Part shown: one piece after another, positions 25,583 through 33,854 of the stretch | Layout of the letters: each line of letters opens with the position of its first letter | Position numbering within the stretch: position 1 is the first letter of the stretch | Origin: JAKQDH01 sp029558835 | GTDB taxonomy: Bacteria; Planctomycetota; Phycisphaerae; UBA1845 | NCBI GenBank assembly: GCA_035356615.1 | Contig: DAOQSN010000001.1 | Span: 310,001-374,000, forward strand | Direction: 5' to 3' | Length of the DNA stretch: 64,000 nucleotides | Program-made: the position numbers and the translations under genes | The notes under the pieces: generated by a model | What the model was told of the DNA's origin: nothing | Databases searched by the model: none | What the model saw: only the letters and a program-made list of their open reading frames with translations

Positions 25583-26167
25583 TCTTCGTCTCATCTCCCG
25601 ACAGGCATCCGCCTGCCGGTGGCGACCTATCGTTTCGGCTGAAGCCCCAGCCGAGAACGGGCAGTGTACTGCGGGGCCACCCCCGTGGCAAGAGTGGCTG
25701 TCCCGCGCCCTCGGGCGGCGAGCCCGCGGGGTGTCGGTGGTGGCGGCCGCCGCGGGGCCCGCGGATCGGCCGAACACCCGCGGTACCGCCGACCCCGGTG
25801 CGTGCCGGGCGGACCCGGTGTTCAGGCTCCAGGCGACCCGGCCCTCCGAACCCGGCGTCGCAGGTGGCGCGCGGCCGCAGAACCTCGGAACCCCCGTGGC
25901 GACCGTTCCTTCGGATTGGGTGGGGTCCGGGGCCAGACCGGTCTGGGCGGGTGTCGAGGGTTTGCGCAGTTTGACTGAATCGCCCACGAATCTTACCATG
26001 CTAGGGGGGCTGAGAGGCGGGGCGCGGCGTCCGGCGACCCATAAAATGCGGCGGTCGCCCGCGGGCGTTGGCGTTTCGGCTCGACTGGCTCCGGCCCGTC
26101 TGGCCCGTATGTGACCTCGACGCGCTTAGAATCCGCTGTACCCGCAGTCTCTGCAAGGGGCATCGCT
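25583..26167. other. Divergent spacer between rpmH and rnc
   Basis: About 580 bp, very GC-rich, without a supported gene. It contains the leader stem of rpmH at 25635-25654. The promoters of both genes are expected here; none could be assigned confidently. Confidence 0.45.
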
Positions 26168-26890
26168 ATGAGCGAAGCCGAGTTGATCCCCCGGGCGGAA
26201 GCGGCCCTGGGATACAAGTTCCGCAACCCGGAGTTGCTGGTCATCGCCCTCACGCACGCCTCCCTGGCGGACAACCGCCTCGTCAGCAACGAGCGCATGG
26301 AGTTCCTGGGCGACGCCGTGCTGGGCTTGGTGGTCTGCACGGAGTTGTACCGGCGGTATCAGGACCGCCACGAAGGCGACCTGACGAAGGTCAAGTCGGT
26401 GGTCGTGTCGCGCCGGGTGTGTGCCGCGATGGCCGAACATGTGGGGCTGACGGAGCTGCTACGGTTGGGCAAGGGGATCGGCGATCGCAACGGTCTGCCG
26501 GTGTCGGTGCAGGCGGCCGTGCTCGAAGCGGTCATTGGGGCGATCTACCTGGACGGCGGGCTGGAGCCGGCGGAGAAGTTCGTGCGCATGCTGACGCTGC
26601 CGCACATCGAGCGTGCCTCCCGCTTTGACGACCAGCAGAACCACAAGTCCCTCTTGCAGCAGTACGTGCAACGGGCGCTGGCGACGACTCCGCAGTACGA
26701 GTGGCTCGACGAGCAGGGGCCCGACCACAGCAAGTGCTTCGAGGTGTGCGTGGTGGTGGACGGTCGGCGGTTTCCCAGCGCCTGGGGCACCAGCAAGAAA
26801 GAGGCGGAGCAGGAGGCCGCCCGCCGCGCGCTCCAAGTGCTCCGCGCGGCCGAGGCCGAACCGCAGGTCCATCACGAGAGCGAAGCCTGA
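26168..26890 (+). CDS. rnc: Ribonuclease III
   Basis: A 240-residue enzyme. The endonuclease domain has the signature NERMEFLGDAVLGLVV (residues 41-56) with the metal-binding Glu/Asp, and a second acidic site in VLEAVIGAIYLDGG. The C-terminal dsRNA-binding domain contains NHKSLLQQYVQ, PQYEWLDEQGPDH and SKKEAEQEAARRAL. It cleaves double-stranded RNA in rRNA maturation and mRNA turnover. AAGGGG about 10 nt upstream supports the start at 26168. A convergent gene lies 175 bp downstream. Confidence 0.95.
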   Translation: MSEAELIPRAEAALGYKFRNPELLVIALTHASLADNRLVSNERMEFLGDAVLGLVVCTELYRRYQDRHEGDLTKVKSVVVSRRVCAAMAEHVGLTELLRLGKGIGDRNGLPVSVQAAVLEAVIGAIYLDGGLEPAEKFVRMLTLPHIERASRFDDQQNHKSLLQQYVQRALATTPQYEWLDEQGPDHSKCFEVCVVVDGRRFPSAWGTSKKEAEQEAARRALQVLRAAEAEPQVHHESEA

Positions 26891-27064
26891 TCACCACTCA
26901 CCAACGCGTCCGTGCGGTCGCGAGTCCTCGGGATGCCAACCCATGCCCCGCCGCGGCGGGTGAGCGTGTCCCCACCAACACACAGTGCCACAGTTGAGCA
27001 CCCGGGCGCACGGAAGGTCACGTGCCTGCGGGAGCAAACGTTACCCGAAGGTACGAAACGTCGC

Positions 27065-28684
27065 TTACGGCGCCGGTGATTCACCGGCAGGCAGCACGCC
27101 CCATTCCTGGAGGGCGTACTCCATGTAGGCGCGGGCGGAACTCGTCGGGAGCTCCGAGGGAAGCTGGCGCTGAAAGACCTTAGTCAGCTCCTCGCGGGTG
27201 CGCGCGTCCGTCTGAGCGCAATCCTTGACCACGGCGTTGACCAGCCAGAAACGGATGCCGTGGTCGGGTTCTTTTTCGAGCATGCTCAGCACCGTCTGCC
27301 TCAAGGCGGCCGGGTTCTCGGTGCGGGAGGCCTGGAAGCTGAGCTGCTGGGCGGCCAGCCAGCGGATGATCAGATCGTTCTCCCGCTGCCGGTCGTCCTG
27401 CGACGTGCGCAGATGTCCCTCGTAGTCGGCGACCAGGTCTTTCTCGCAGCGCTGGCGGACCGATTCCCGATAAGCGTGGGCCTCCGTCCAGCGGGACGCG
27501 GCAGGGTCCGCGCTGCGGTCCATTTCACCGACGAAGTAGCGCGCCGCGCCCCCGTAGTAGCGTTTGGTCTGGTCGGTGGTGGCCGGGTCCAACCACTCCA
27601 GAGCGATGGCGAGGTCCTTGCGGAGAAAGGGTTCGCCCTCGCGTGCACACAAGTCCCGCAAGAGCGAGCGGGCCTCCTCGTCGCCGGGCTCGACAAAGTA
27701 CTTTAGGTATATGACCGCCTGCGCCAGGAGACCGTTGTCGGTCTCCTGGCGGTACATATCGAGCAGTCGGTCGCGCAGGTGTCGCCGGGCTGCCGGGCTG
27801 AGTCGGCCCGACTCCAGGAGACGCTTGTAACCCGTGCGAATCAGCTCCCCACGGGTGACGGGCGACACCGGGCCGCCTGCCTGGGCCGCCAACCAACCCG
27901 CCTCATAGTAGGCATCGAGCGGTGCCAAATCCTCGGGCTCCAGCGGTTCGGTCGGGCCCAGACTGCCCAGCATCTGGTCCACCAGCCAGTTCAATTCCTC
28001 CTCGGCCCGTTCCGTTGCTGCCATGCTTCGCGCAAACTCCTCCCGGCGTTCATCGTCCGTGAGCGCATCTGGCGCGTCTTTCGTCTCGAGTTCCAGCAAC
28101 GCACTGCCGCCGCCCGGCGCCGCCCGGCCGCGCGCGCGCATGACCTTCTCGATCTGCTTGAGAAGGTCCTCCACCCGCGTCCCGCGCCAGCGTACGGCAC
28201 CCTGATGAACAAGCACGAGATAAGGAAGCTCCGGGATGCCGTACTCCCGCCGCGCGAAACTGACCGCACCCAGCTTGTGGCTTACGCCAAAGCGCTTGAC
28301 GAATGCTTGAGCCCGGTCGGAACCCTCGTGCGTCAGCCCGACGACCTGCAAGCCCTGCTTGCGGTAGTGGTCATCAATTCGGTTCAGTTGCCGCACGAGC
28401 ACGCGCACTCGATCAACGGTCGCGTTCTGCTCCTTCGCGCGCTCGGCCTCCCCGTTCTTGTCACCTGCGGGCGCAGTTGTCGCGGCGGAGACTGCGGCGT
28501 TCCGCACGTCGTAGAACACCAGCACATAAGTGTCGACGGGTGTGTGCAGCGACACTGCTTGCGGGTTCAGCCACGCCCGCGCGGTGATCTCCGGCGCCTG
28601 GTCACCCTCCTGGGCGGCCGGTTCTGCGGCACCTGCCATGGCCACCGGCAGCGCCACGGCCACCATCCAACGCATGGAGTTCAT
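27065..28684 (-). CDS. Secreted thioredoxin-fold protein with long helical C-terminal region
   Basis: A 539-residue protein with a signal peptide (MVAVALPVAMAGAAEPAA). Residues about 25-170 form a redoxin-like domain (APEITARAWLNPQAVSL, TYVLVFYDV, GLQVVGLTHEGSDRAQAFVKRFGV, YGIPELPYLVLVHQGAVRW), but the position of the usual CxxC or peroxidatic Cys is not Cys, so thiol redox activity is doubtful. The remaining 350 residues are predicted helical and charged, with HEAT-like stretches (LLDMYRQETDNGLLAQAVIYL). AGGAGG precedes the start. It follows a Cys-rich secreted protein by 28 bp, in one transcription unit. Function unknown. Confidence 0.75.
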   Translation of the reverse strand: MNSMRWMVAVALPVAMAGAAEPAAQEGDQAPEITARAWLNPQAVSLHTPVDTYVLVFYDVRNAAVSAATTAPAGDKNGEAERAKEQNATVDRVRVLVRQLNRIDDHYRKQGLQVVGLTHEGSDRAQAFVKRFGVSHKLGAVSFARREYGIPELPYLVLVHQGAVRWRGTRVEDLLKQIEKVMRARGRAAPGGGSALLELETKDAPDALTDDERREEFARSMAATERAEEELNWLVDQMLGSLGPTEPLEPEDLAPLDAYYEAGWLAAQAGGPVSPVTRGELIRTGYKRLLESGRLSPAARRHLRDRLLDMYRQETDNGLLAQAVIYLKYFVEPGDEEARSLLRDLCAREGEPFLRKDLAIALEWLDPATTDQTKRYYGGAARYFVGEMDRSADPAASRWTEAHAYRESVRQRCEKDLVADYEGHLRTSQDDRQRENDLIIRWLAAQQLSFQASRTENPAALRQTVLSMLEKEPDHGIRFWLVNAVVKDCAQTDARTREELTKVFQRQLPSELPTSSARAYMEYALQEWGVLPAGESPAP

Positions 28685-28712
28685 GGTTGTCCTCCTGGGT
28701 CAGGAACCGGGA

Positions 28713-29024
28713 CTACTGCTGCGGCACCGGTGGCACCTCAGGGGTTGGGACCATGGGAGGATCAATGGAAGGCGAGGGCATGCTGCTCAAACAGATCTGG
28801 ACACACGGCATGTCGCTGCCGAAATACTGGCGACAGCATTCCAGGCAACCCTTCAAGGTCCGGCATCCCACCGTGCAGTCCGCCCGGACACACGGGCAGC
28901 CGCAGGCGGCATTGCCCGGTGCGCGGTCCGAGCACTGGGCGAGCGCCGCCGCGGGAACGCTCGCGATGACCACTGTCGCCCCGATCCCGACTAAGAACCA
29001 AAGCCACGCACGAATGATCGCCAT
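28713..29024 (-). CDS. Small secreted Cys-rich protein (11 Cys)
   Basis: A 103-residue protein. The start at 29024 has AAAGGAGGAAGATC immediately upstream, an ideal ribosome site. The signal peptide FLVGIGATVVIASVPAAALA is followed by a 45-residue domain with eleven cysteines (CGCPC, CTVGC, CLECC, CVQIC) and a Pro-rich tail. The cysteines suggest several disulfides or metal sites. No family is recognised. It is the first gene of a pair with the thioredoxin-fold protein; a disulfide-handling or metal role for the pair is inference. Confidence 0.75.
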   Translation of the reverse strand: MAIIRAWLWFLVGIGATVVIASVPAAALAQCSDRAPGNAACGCPCVRADCTVGCRTLKGCLECCRQYFGSDMPCVQICLSSMPSPSIDPPMVPTPEVPPVPQQ

Positions 29025-29598
29025 GATCTTCCTCCTTTGATGTGTTCTGCTGGGCACATGCGCGGGACTCCCCGCACAGACTGCAACCGCCATACCTTCC
29101 GCGTCGGCTCACGCGGCGCGCACGTCCACGCCGGGGACCAGGTTTCCCGACCGAGTTGCGTTCCAGCACGTGTTTAGTGCTACCCGCGTCGCGGGGGGGT
29201 GAACTGATGGGCCCCGGGGGGCGTCATCGCTTCCGCCGCCCTCACCCCTACCCCTCTCCCGAGGGGAGAGGGGTCCAGACGCCGCAGCCCCGGCTTCGCC
29301 TGCGGCCGATGAGGCTCCGCCACCCACGCTGGACACCTGCGCTTTCCGGAAGCAACTGTGCACCCGGTCCGCCGGTTGTCAAGAAAGACCCGAAGCAAAC
29401 CACGCAAAGAACGATGGGCAGGGTGACACCAACGGGTACCGTCGACGGACAGCGAATCCCGGTGGACAGGAGTGGGCGCTCCCGCCCCGCTGGGTGGCCC
29501 GCTTTCGCCTGACGACCTTCGCGGGCGGGCATGATCGGGGGATCGGCGGGGCGGCTCGGCCTCGGCCCGGGCGGGTGGTCGGGAAACGCGCGGACCCG
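29025..29598. other. Gene-free spacer containing a dispersed repeat
   Basis: About 570 bp between the DUF5658 gene and the Cys-rich gene. A copy of the CCCTCACCCC hairpin repeat is at 29238-29286. Nothing else is supported. Confidence 0.5.
29238..29286 (+). repeat. Dispersed GC-rich hairpin repeat copy
   Basis: GCCCTCACCCCTACCCCTC, TCCCGAGGGGAGAGGGG, TCCAGACGCCGCA. It matches the copies at 4333-4380 and, inverted, 31367-31417. Confidence 0.8.
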
Positions 29599-30075
29599 CT
29601 ACTGAGTGAGCAACGGCCCGTGAACCACACTGAACAACAGAGTGAACGTGTAAACGACCGGGAAGGCGGCCAGCAGCACCGCCAGGCGCGAGAGGGATCG
29701 TCCGCGCGTGTCCGAGCGCCGACCGATCACTTCACAAAGCACAATGACGAACAGAATCAGGGCCAGCTTGAACCAGAGCGCCCCGCGGATGCCCCGCGTG
29801 GCGATGACGCGGGCCGCCACCGGATTGGCCTCCGACCCGCCCCAGCCGTAGAGCACCAGGTACGTCAGCAGCACGTCGAGCACGGCAAACAGAATGAGCC
29901 ACACGTAGGCATTCTGATAACGCATCGGCGGCACCGACCAGAACGGTACGCGGACCGGTCGCACCGCGAGTTCTGCCGCGTGGCCGCAATCGTGGCACCT
30001 GCCGGCTGACGTGCGTTGCAGGGGATGCCCGCAGGCTGGACAACGCGGCACATTCGACGGGGACCGCACGGTCAT
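29599..30075 (-). CDS. Zinc-ribbon membrane protein, DUF5658-like
   Basis: A 158-residue protein. An N-terminal zinc ribbon (RCPACGHPLQ ... GRCHDCGHA) precedes three to four membrane helices (YVWLILFAVLDVLLTYLVL, ALWFKLALILFVIVLCEVI and a third near the end). The motif GGSEANPVAARVIATRG is typical of DUF5658, common in planctomycetes. The upstream extension to 30198 is basic low-complexity, so the start is set at MTVRSPSN. It lies downstream of mdh on the same strand with a 115-bp gap. Function unknown. Confidence 0.75.
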   Translation of the reverse strand: MTVRSPSNVPRCPACGHPLQRTSAGRCHDCGHAAELAVRPVRVPFWSVPPMRYQNAYVWLILFAVLDVLLTYLVLYGWGGSEANPVAARVIATRGIRGALWFKLALILFVIVLCEVIGRRSDTRGRSLSRLAVLLAAFPVVYTFTLLFSVVHGPLLTQ

Positions 30076-30190
30076 GGTCAGGCTTCCGCCCTGCGGGCGC
30101 TGCGGCGGCCGGATACGACGGCCCGGCCGCTGGGGAGTCCCGGCTTCCGATCGACGACCGGGAAGTCCCGCGGTGCGTTGGCCGCCGGCG

Positions 30191-31171
30191 TTACGCACAG
30201 GCGACGCGGCTGGTGGCCGCGCAGCGTTCCCGCTTCAGATGACCATCGGCCATTCGGACCAGTTCTTTGACGTGCGCCACGCTGGAGTCCAGTAACCTGC
30301 GCTCCTCGGCGTTCAATTCGACCTCGATGACCCGCTCGACCCCGGAGGCCCCCAGGACGGCCGGAACACCCACGAAGTACCCGCCCACGCCGTATTCCCG
30401 GTCGCAGTACGCGGCACAGGGCAGAATGCGCTTCCGATCCCGAATGATGGCCTCGGCCATTTGGATGGTGCCAGCCGCCGGCGCGAGGTACGCACCGGTT
30501 CCCATAAGCTGAACGATCTCCCCACCACTCACCTTGGTGCGCTCGACCAGCGCGTGCAACCGGTCGGGGGGAATGAGCTGGGTGACGGGGATGCCCGCCA
30601 CGGCCGTGTAGCGCGGCAGCGGCACCATGTCGTCGCCGTGACCGCCCATCAGCAGCGCCGAGATGTCTTCCATACTGCAGCCGATTTCCTCGGCGATGAA
30701 CGTGCGAAACCGGGCGACGTCCAGGCAGCCGGCCTGCCCCATGACACGGTGGGCGGGGAAGCCGGTCTTCTTCCAGGTGGTATACACCATCGCGTCCAGG
30801 GGGTTGGTGACGACGATCAGGATCGCGTCCGGGACCACGTCCGCGAGGCGTTCGGCGATGGGGCCGATGATCTTGACGTTGGTTTCCAGCAGGTCGTCAC
30901 GGCTCATGCCGGGTCGGCGCGGCATGCCGGCCGTGATGATGACCACGTCGCTGCCGGCGGCAGCGCCGAAGTCGCTCGTGCCGAAGATCTGGAAGTCGAA
31001 GCAGTCAATCCCGCCACATTGGGCAAGGTCCATGGCCTTGCCGACCGTCTTGCTCTCCAACTCCGGTAGGTCGATCAGGACCACGTCGCCCAGCCGCTTC
31101 TCGACGGCCCAGACGGCGCAGGCTGCCCCAACGTGACCGGCCCCCACGATCGTCAGTTTCGAACGCCGCAT
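30191..31171 (-). CDS. mdh: Malate/lactate dehydrogenase family, probable malate dehydrogenase
   Basis: A 326-residue enzyme with NAD-binding LTIVGAGHVGAACAVWAV, IITAGMPRRPGMSRDDLL (substrate Arg pair), VVTNPLDAMVY, the catalytic His in MGGHGDDMVPLPRYTAV and the active-site block GQAGCLDVARFRTFIAEE. The RRPGMSR loop has the extra Arg typical of MDH over LDH. It interconverts malate and oxaloacetate in the cytosol. GGGAGGAACCTGTC precedes the ATG at 31171; the longer frame upstream is repeat-derived. It sits beside translation genes without TCA-cycle neighbours. Confidence 0.92.
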   Translation of the reverse strand: MRRSKLTIVGAGHVGAACAVWAVEKRLGDVVLIDLPELESKTVGKAMDLAQCGGIDCFDFQIFGTSDFGAAAGSDVVIITAGMPRRPGMSRDDLLETNVKIIGPIAERLADVVPDAILIVVTNPLDAMVYTTWKKTGFPAHRVMGQAGCLDVARFRTFIAEEIGCSMEDISALLMGGHGDDMVPLPRYTAVAGIPVTQLIPPDRLHALVERTKVSGGEIVQLMGTGAYLAPAAGTIQMAEAIIRDRKRILPCAAYCDREYGVGGYFVGVPAVLGASGVERVIEVELNAEERRLLDSSVAHVKELVRMADGHLKRERCAATSRVACA

Positions 31172-31602
31172 GACAGGTTCCTCCCGGTGTGAGATCTCGT
31201 CCCGGCCCTTCCGGCGGGATGGTAGGCGCGCTACCGGCCGTACCCAAGCGGAAAACGGACAAAGGTAGGCCGCAAGACCCCCACAGGACAAGCGACAGGC
31301 CCCCTCCATGCGCAGCCGCCGACCGGCGGGCAATGCAGCCCGCGGCACGCCGGCGTCAGCCGCGGTGGCGGCGTCCGGACCCCTCTCCCGCGGGGAGAGG
31401 GGGTAGGGGTGAGGACGACGCACGTGAAGGCGCCCCCGGGTACACCAACGTACTCCCCCACCGCGCGGAAGCGGCCCAACACGCGCCGGGGGACGGCGCT
31501 GCCCGCCGTGGCGCTGCGGTCGGCGCCGCCGCACGCCCGGTGGCAGCGGGTGCGCGGTCCACCCGTTGCCGCCCCGCGCTCCCCCGTCTATAACAGTCCG
31601 CC
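31172..31602. other. Divergent spacer between mdh and asnS with repeat copy
   Basis: About 430 bp. It holds the inverted copy of the GC hairpin repeat at 31367-31417. No other supported feature. Confidence 0.45.
31367..31417 (-). repeat. Dispersed GC-rich hairpin repeat copy (inverted)
   Basis: GCGGCGTCCGGACCCCTCTC, CCGCGGGGAGAGGGGGTAG, GGGTGAGGACG: the reverse complement of the unit at 29238-29286 with a few changes. Confidence 0.8.
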
Positions 31603-33108
31603 ATGACTACGATAAGCACCATCGACAAGCTGCGGGAGCACCTGGGCGACACCGTGACGCTGCAAGGGTGGGTCCACCAGAGCCGGGCCAGCGGCAAGGT
31701 GGCGTTCATCCTGGTGCGCGACGGCACGGGGCTGTGCCAGTGCGTGATGGAGAAGAGCGACCAGACGGCCGGCTTCTTTGATGAGACCCGGCGGCTCGCC
31801 CAGGAATCCGCCCTGGAGGTGACGGGAGTGGTCGTCGCGGACGCCCGCGCGCCGGGGGGCTTCGAGTTGCAGGTGACGAACGTCTGCGTCGTCCATGCCG
31901 CCCGCGATTACCCCATCACCCCCAAGCCGCACGGGATCGAGTTCCTCATGAAGCTGCGGCACCTGTGGTTCCGGTCGCAACGGCAATGGCACATCCTGCG
32001 CATCCGGGCGACCGTGGTGGACGAGATTCGCCGCTACTTCAACGACCACGACTACGTACTGATCGACACCCCGATCTTCGCCCCGGCCGCCGGCGAGGGG
32101 TCGCAGACGCTGTTCAAGGTGGACTACTTCGGCGAGCCGGTGTACCTGGCGCAGACGGGGCAGCTCTACGTCGAGGCGGCCTGCATGGCCCATCGCAAGG
32201 TGTACTGCTTCGGCCCGACGTTCCGCGCCGAGAAGAGCAAGACCCGCCGCCACCTTACCGAGTTCTGGATGGTGGAGCCGGAGATCGCCTACGCCAGCCT
32301 CGGCGACGTGATTGACGCCGCCGAGGACTTCGTCTGCTCCGTCGTCCAGCGCGTGCTGCGCGATCATCGTCCGCAACTCATCGAGCTGGGCCGCAACGTA
32401 GAGGAACTGGAGCGGATCCAGAAGCCGTTTCATCGCATCACCTACACCCGGGCGGCCGAGATGCTGCGCAGCCCGCAGGCCAAGGCGTTGCTCGAACAGG
32501 ACCTGGTTGCCAAGCAGGAGCGCCTTGCCGAGTTGGACCGCCGGATCGAGAAGCTGGAGGCGGTGGCCAAGGGCGACGGCAAGCAGTGGGACAAGGACGT
32601 GGCGGCCGCCGAGGCGATCGAGGCCCGCGAAGAGCGTGCCGAGGTGCAGGAGCAGATTCGCAACATCCCGCACCACCTGGAACTGGCCGCCGGCTTCGAG
32701 TGGGGCTCCGACCTGGGCGGGTCCGATGAGACGATCATCTCCCGCCTGCATGACAAGCCCGTCTTCGTCACGCATTACCCGAAGCACGCCAAGGCGTTCT
32801 ACATGCGTGAGGACCGGGCCGACGAGCGCGTCGTCGAGAACTTCGACCTGCTGGCCCCGCAGGGCTTCGGCGAGATCATCGGCGGCTCGGCCCGCGAGGA
32901 GGAGCTTGGCCGCCTGCTGGCCCGCATCCGGCACGACCACCTGCCGGAGGACGACTACGAGTGGTACCTCGACCTGCGCCGCTACGGCTCCGTGCCGCAC
33001 GGCGGCTTCGGCCTGGGCGTCGAGCGCACGCTCTGCTGGCTCTGCGGCCTCAAACACATTCGCGAGGCCATCCCGTTCGCACGCATGATGGGGAAGATCT
33101 ATCCATAG
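31603..33108 (+). CDS. asnS: Asparaginyl-tRNA synthetase with coiled-coil insertion
   Basis: A 501-residue class IIb synthetase. The N-terminal OB fold (VTLQGWVHQSRASGKVAFIL) binds the anticodon. Motif 2 is GPTFRAEKSKTRRHLTEFW near 204-222, with motif 3 HGGFGLGVERTLCW near the end. The absence of the Asp-type GGHR loops and the VEPE motif in FWMVEPEIA favours AsnRS over AspRS. Residues about 291-360 form a charged coiled-coil insertion (LLEQDLVAKQERLAELDRRI ...) not present in the standard bacterial enzyme of about 430-465 residues. It charges tRNA-Asn in the cytosol. Stands alone. Confidence 0.9.
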   Translation: MTTISTIDKLREHLGDTVTLQGWVHQSRASGKVAFILVRDGTGLCQCVMEKSDQTAGFFDETRRLAQESALEVTGVVVADARAPGGFELQVTNVCVVHAARDYPITPKPHGIEFLMKLRHLWFRSQRQWHILRIRATVVDEIRRYFNDHDYVLIDTPIFAPAAGEGSQTLFKVDYFGEPVYLAQTGQLYVEAACMAHRKVYCFGPTFRAEKSKTRRHLTEFWMVEPEIAYASLGDVIDAAEDFVCSVVQRVLRDHRPQLIELGRNVEELERIQKPFHRITYTRAAEMLRSPQAKALLEQDLVAKQERLAELDRRIEKLEAVAKGDGKQWDKDVAAAEAIEAREERAEVQEQIRNIPHHLELAAGFEWGSDLGGSDETIISRLHDKPVFVTHYPKHAKAFYMREDRADERVVENFDLLAPQGFGEIIGGSAREEELGRLLARIRHDHLPEDDYEWYLDLRRYGSVPHGGFGLGVERTLCWLCGLKHIREAIPFARMMGKIYP

Positions 33109-33126
33109 GGGCCGCTCCGCGGAGAA

Positions 33127-33164
33127 CCCCTCTTGCCCTGGGGGGAGAGGGCAGGGTGAGGACG
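33127..33164 (-). repeat. Diverged copy of the GC hairpin repeat
   Basis: CCCCTCTTGCCCTGGGGGG, AGAGGGCAGGGTGAGGACG, just after asnS. It may act as its terminator hairpin. The spacer onward to 33854 (about 700 bp) also contains an IS1595 remnant and a strong palindrome, but no intact gene. Confidence 0.6.
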
Positions 33165-33231
33165 ATTGCCGATAAGGCGGATTGACCTGGCCCAACCTGC
33201 CACAACCCGTGGTGTTTCCGCCGACGCGAGC

Positions 33232-33485
33232 ACGTTGCTGCCGCGTGTGCAGCGCGTGGCGTCGCTCTTGAAGCGTTGGCTGCTGGGGACGCATCAGGGG
33301 GCCGTGCGACCGGAGTGCCTTGACTACTACCTCGACGAGTTCACGTTCCGCTTCAACCGCCGCACCTCGGCCTCGCGCAGCAAGCTGTTCTACCGCCTCT
33401 TCCAGCAGGCGGTGCAGATCGACCCCGTCCCCTTCGATGCCCTGCGGCCCAACCACAAGCCCCAGGAACCGGTTGAATCAAGCAA
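33232..33485 (+). pseudogene. Remnant of an IS1595-family (ISXO2-like) transposase, C-terminal part
   Basis: In-frame translation gives LPRVQRVASLLKRWLLGTHQ, GAVRPECLDYYLDEFTFRFN, RRTSASRSKLFYRLFQQAV, the conserved C-terminal end of ISXO2-type DDE transposases. The N-terminal zinc-ribbon and most of the catalytic domain are missing, and no start fits. After 33485 the frame runs on into unrelated sequence. It marks an old insertion between asnS and the secretion locus. Confidence 0.8.
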
Positions 33486-33572
33486 ATACACCTTTTGTCG
33501 ATTGGTCGGCGCGGGCTGCGCCTGCATGCGCGTTTGGCGTGGGTGCCCTGCCCTCACCCGCCGCAGGCGGGC

Positions 33573-33640
33573 GTGGGCATGTACCGCCGCCGCAGAGGCA
33601 TGCTTACCCGCGACTGCGGTCGCGGGTAAGCATGACACCC
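33573..33640 (+). repeat. Dispersed hairpin element, family 2 copy 1, with perfect 16-bp arms
   Basis: It starts GTGGGCATGT and contains CATGCTTACCCGCGAC, loop TGCG, GTCGCGGGTAAGCATG (33599-33634), perfect 16-bp arms. A related copy with identical internal spacing lies at 58876-58943. The stem could terminate transcription but lacks a T-run. Confidence 0.75.
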
Positions 33641-33854
33641 TCGGCACCGTGTACGCTGGACACGCACCAAGTCCCTGGCAACCACCGTAGGCCCTCCGGG
33701 CGGCGGGCGGCACTGGGCGGTGAGCCGCGTTGAGCGGTGGGCGTCGTGGAGGCTGCGAAAACCGTCCCTCCGAGCATAACACCTGTCGGCATCGGGCGTC
33801 ACCAGATACGGTGAAGAGGCCCGGGAGTGCGCGCGGATGCGGGCAGGAGTCCGA

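Noticed and set aside
33166..33690. 174-codon frame as an intact gene
   Set aside because: Only its middle part matches a transposase end; both sides are unrelated or repeat-derived.
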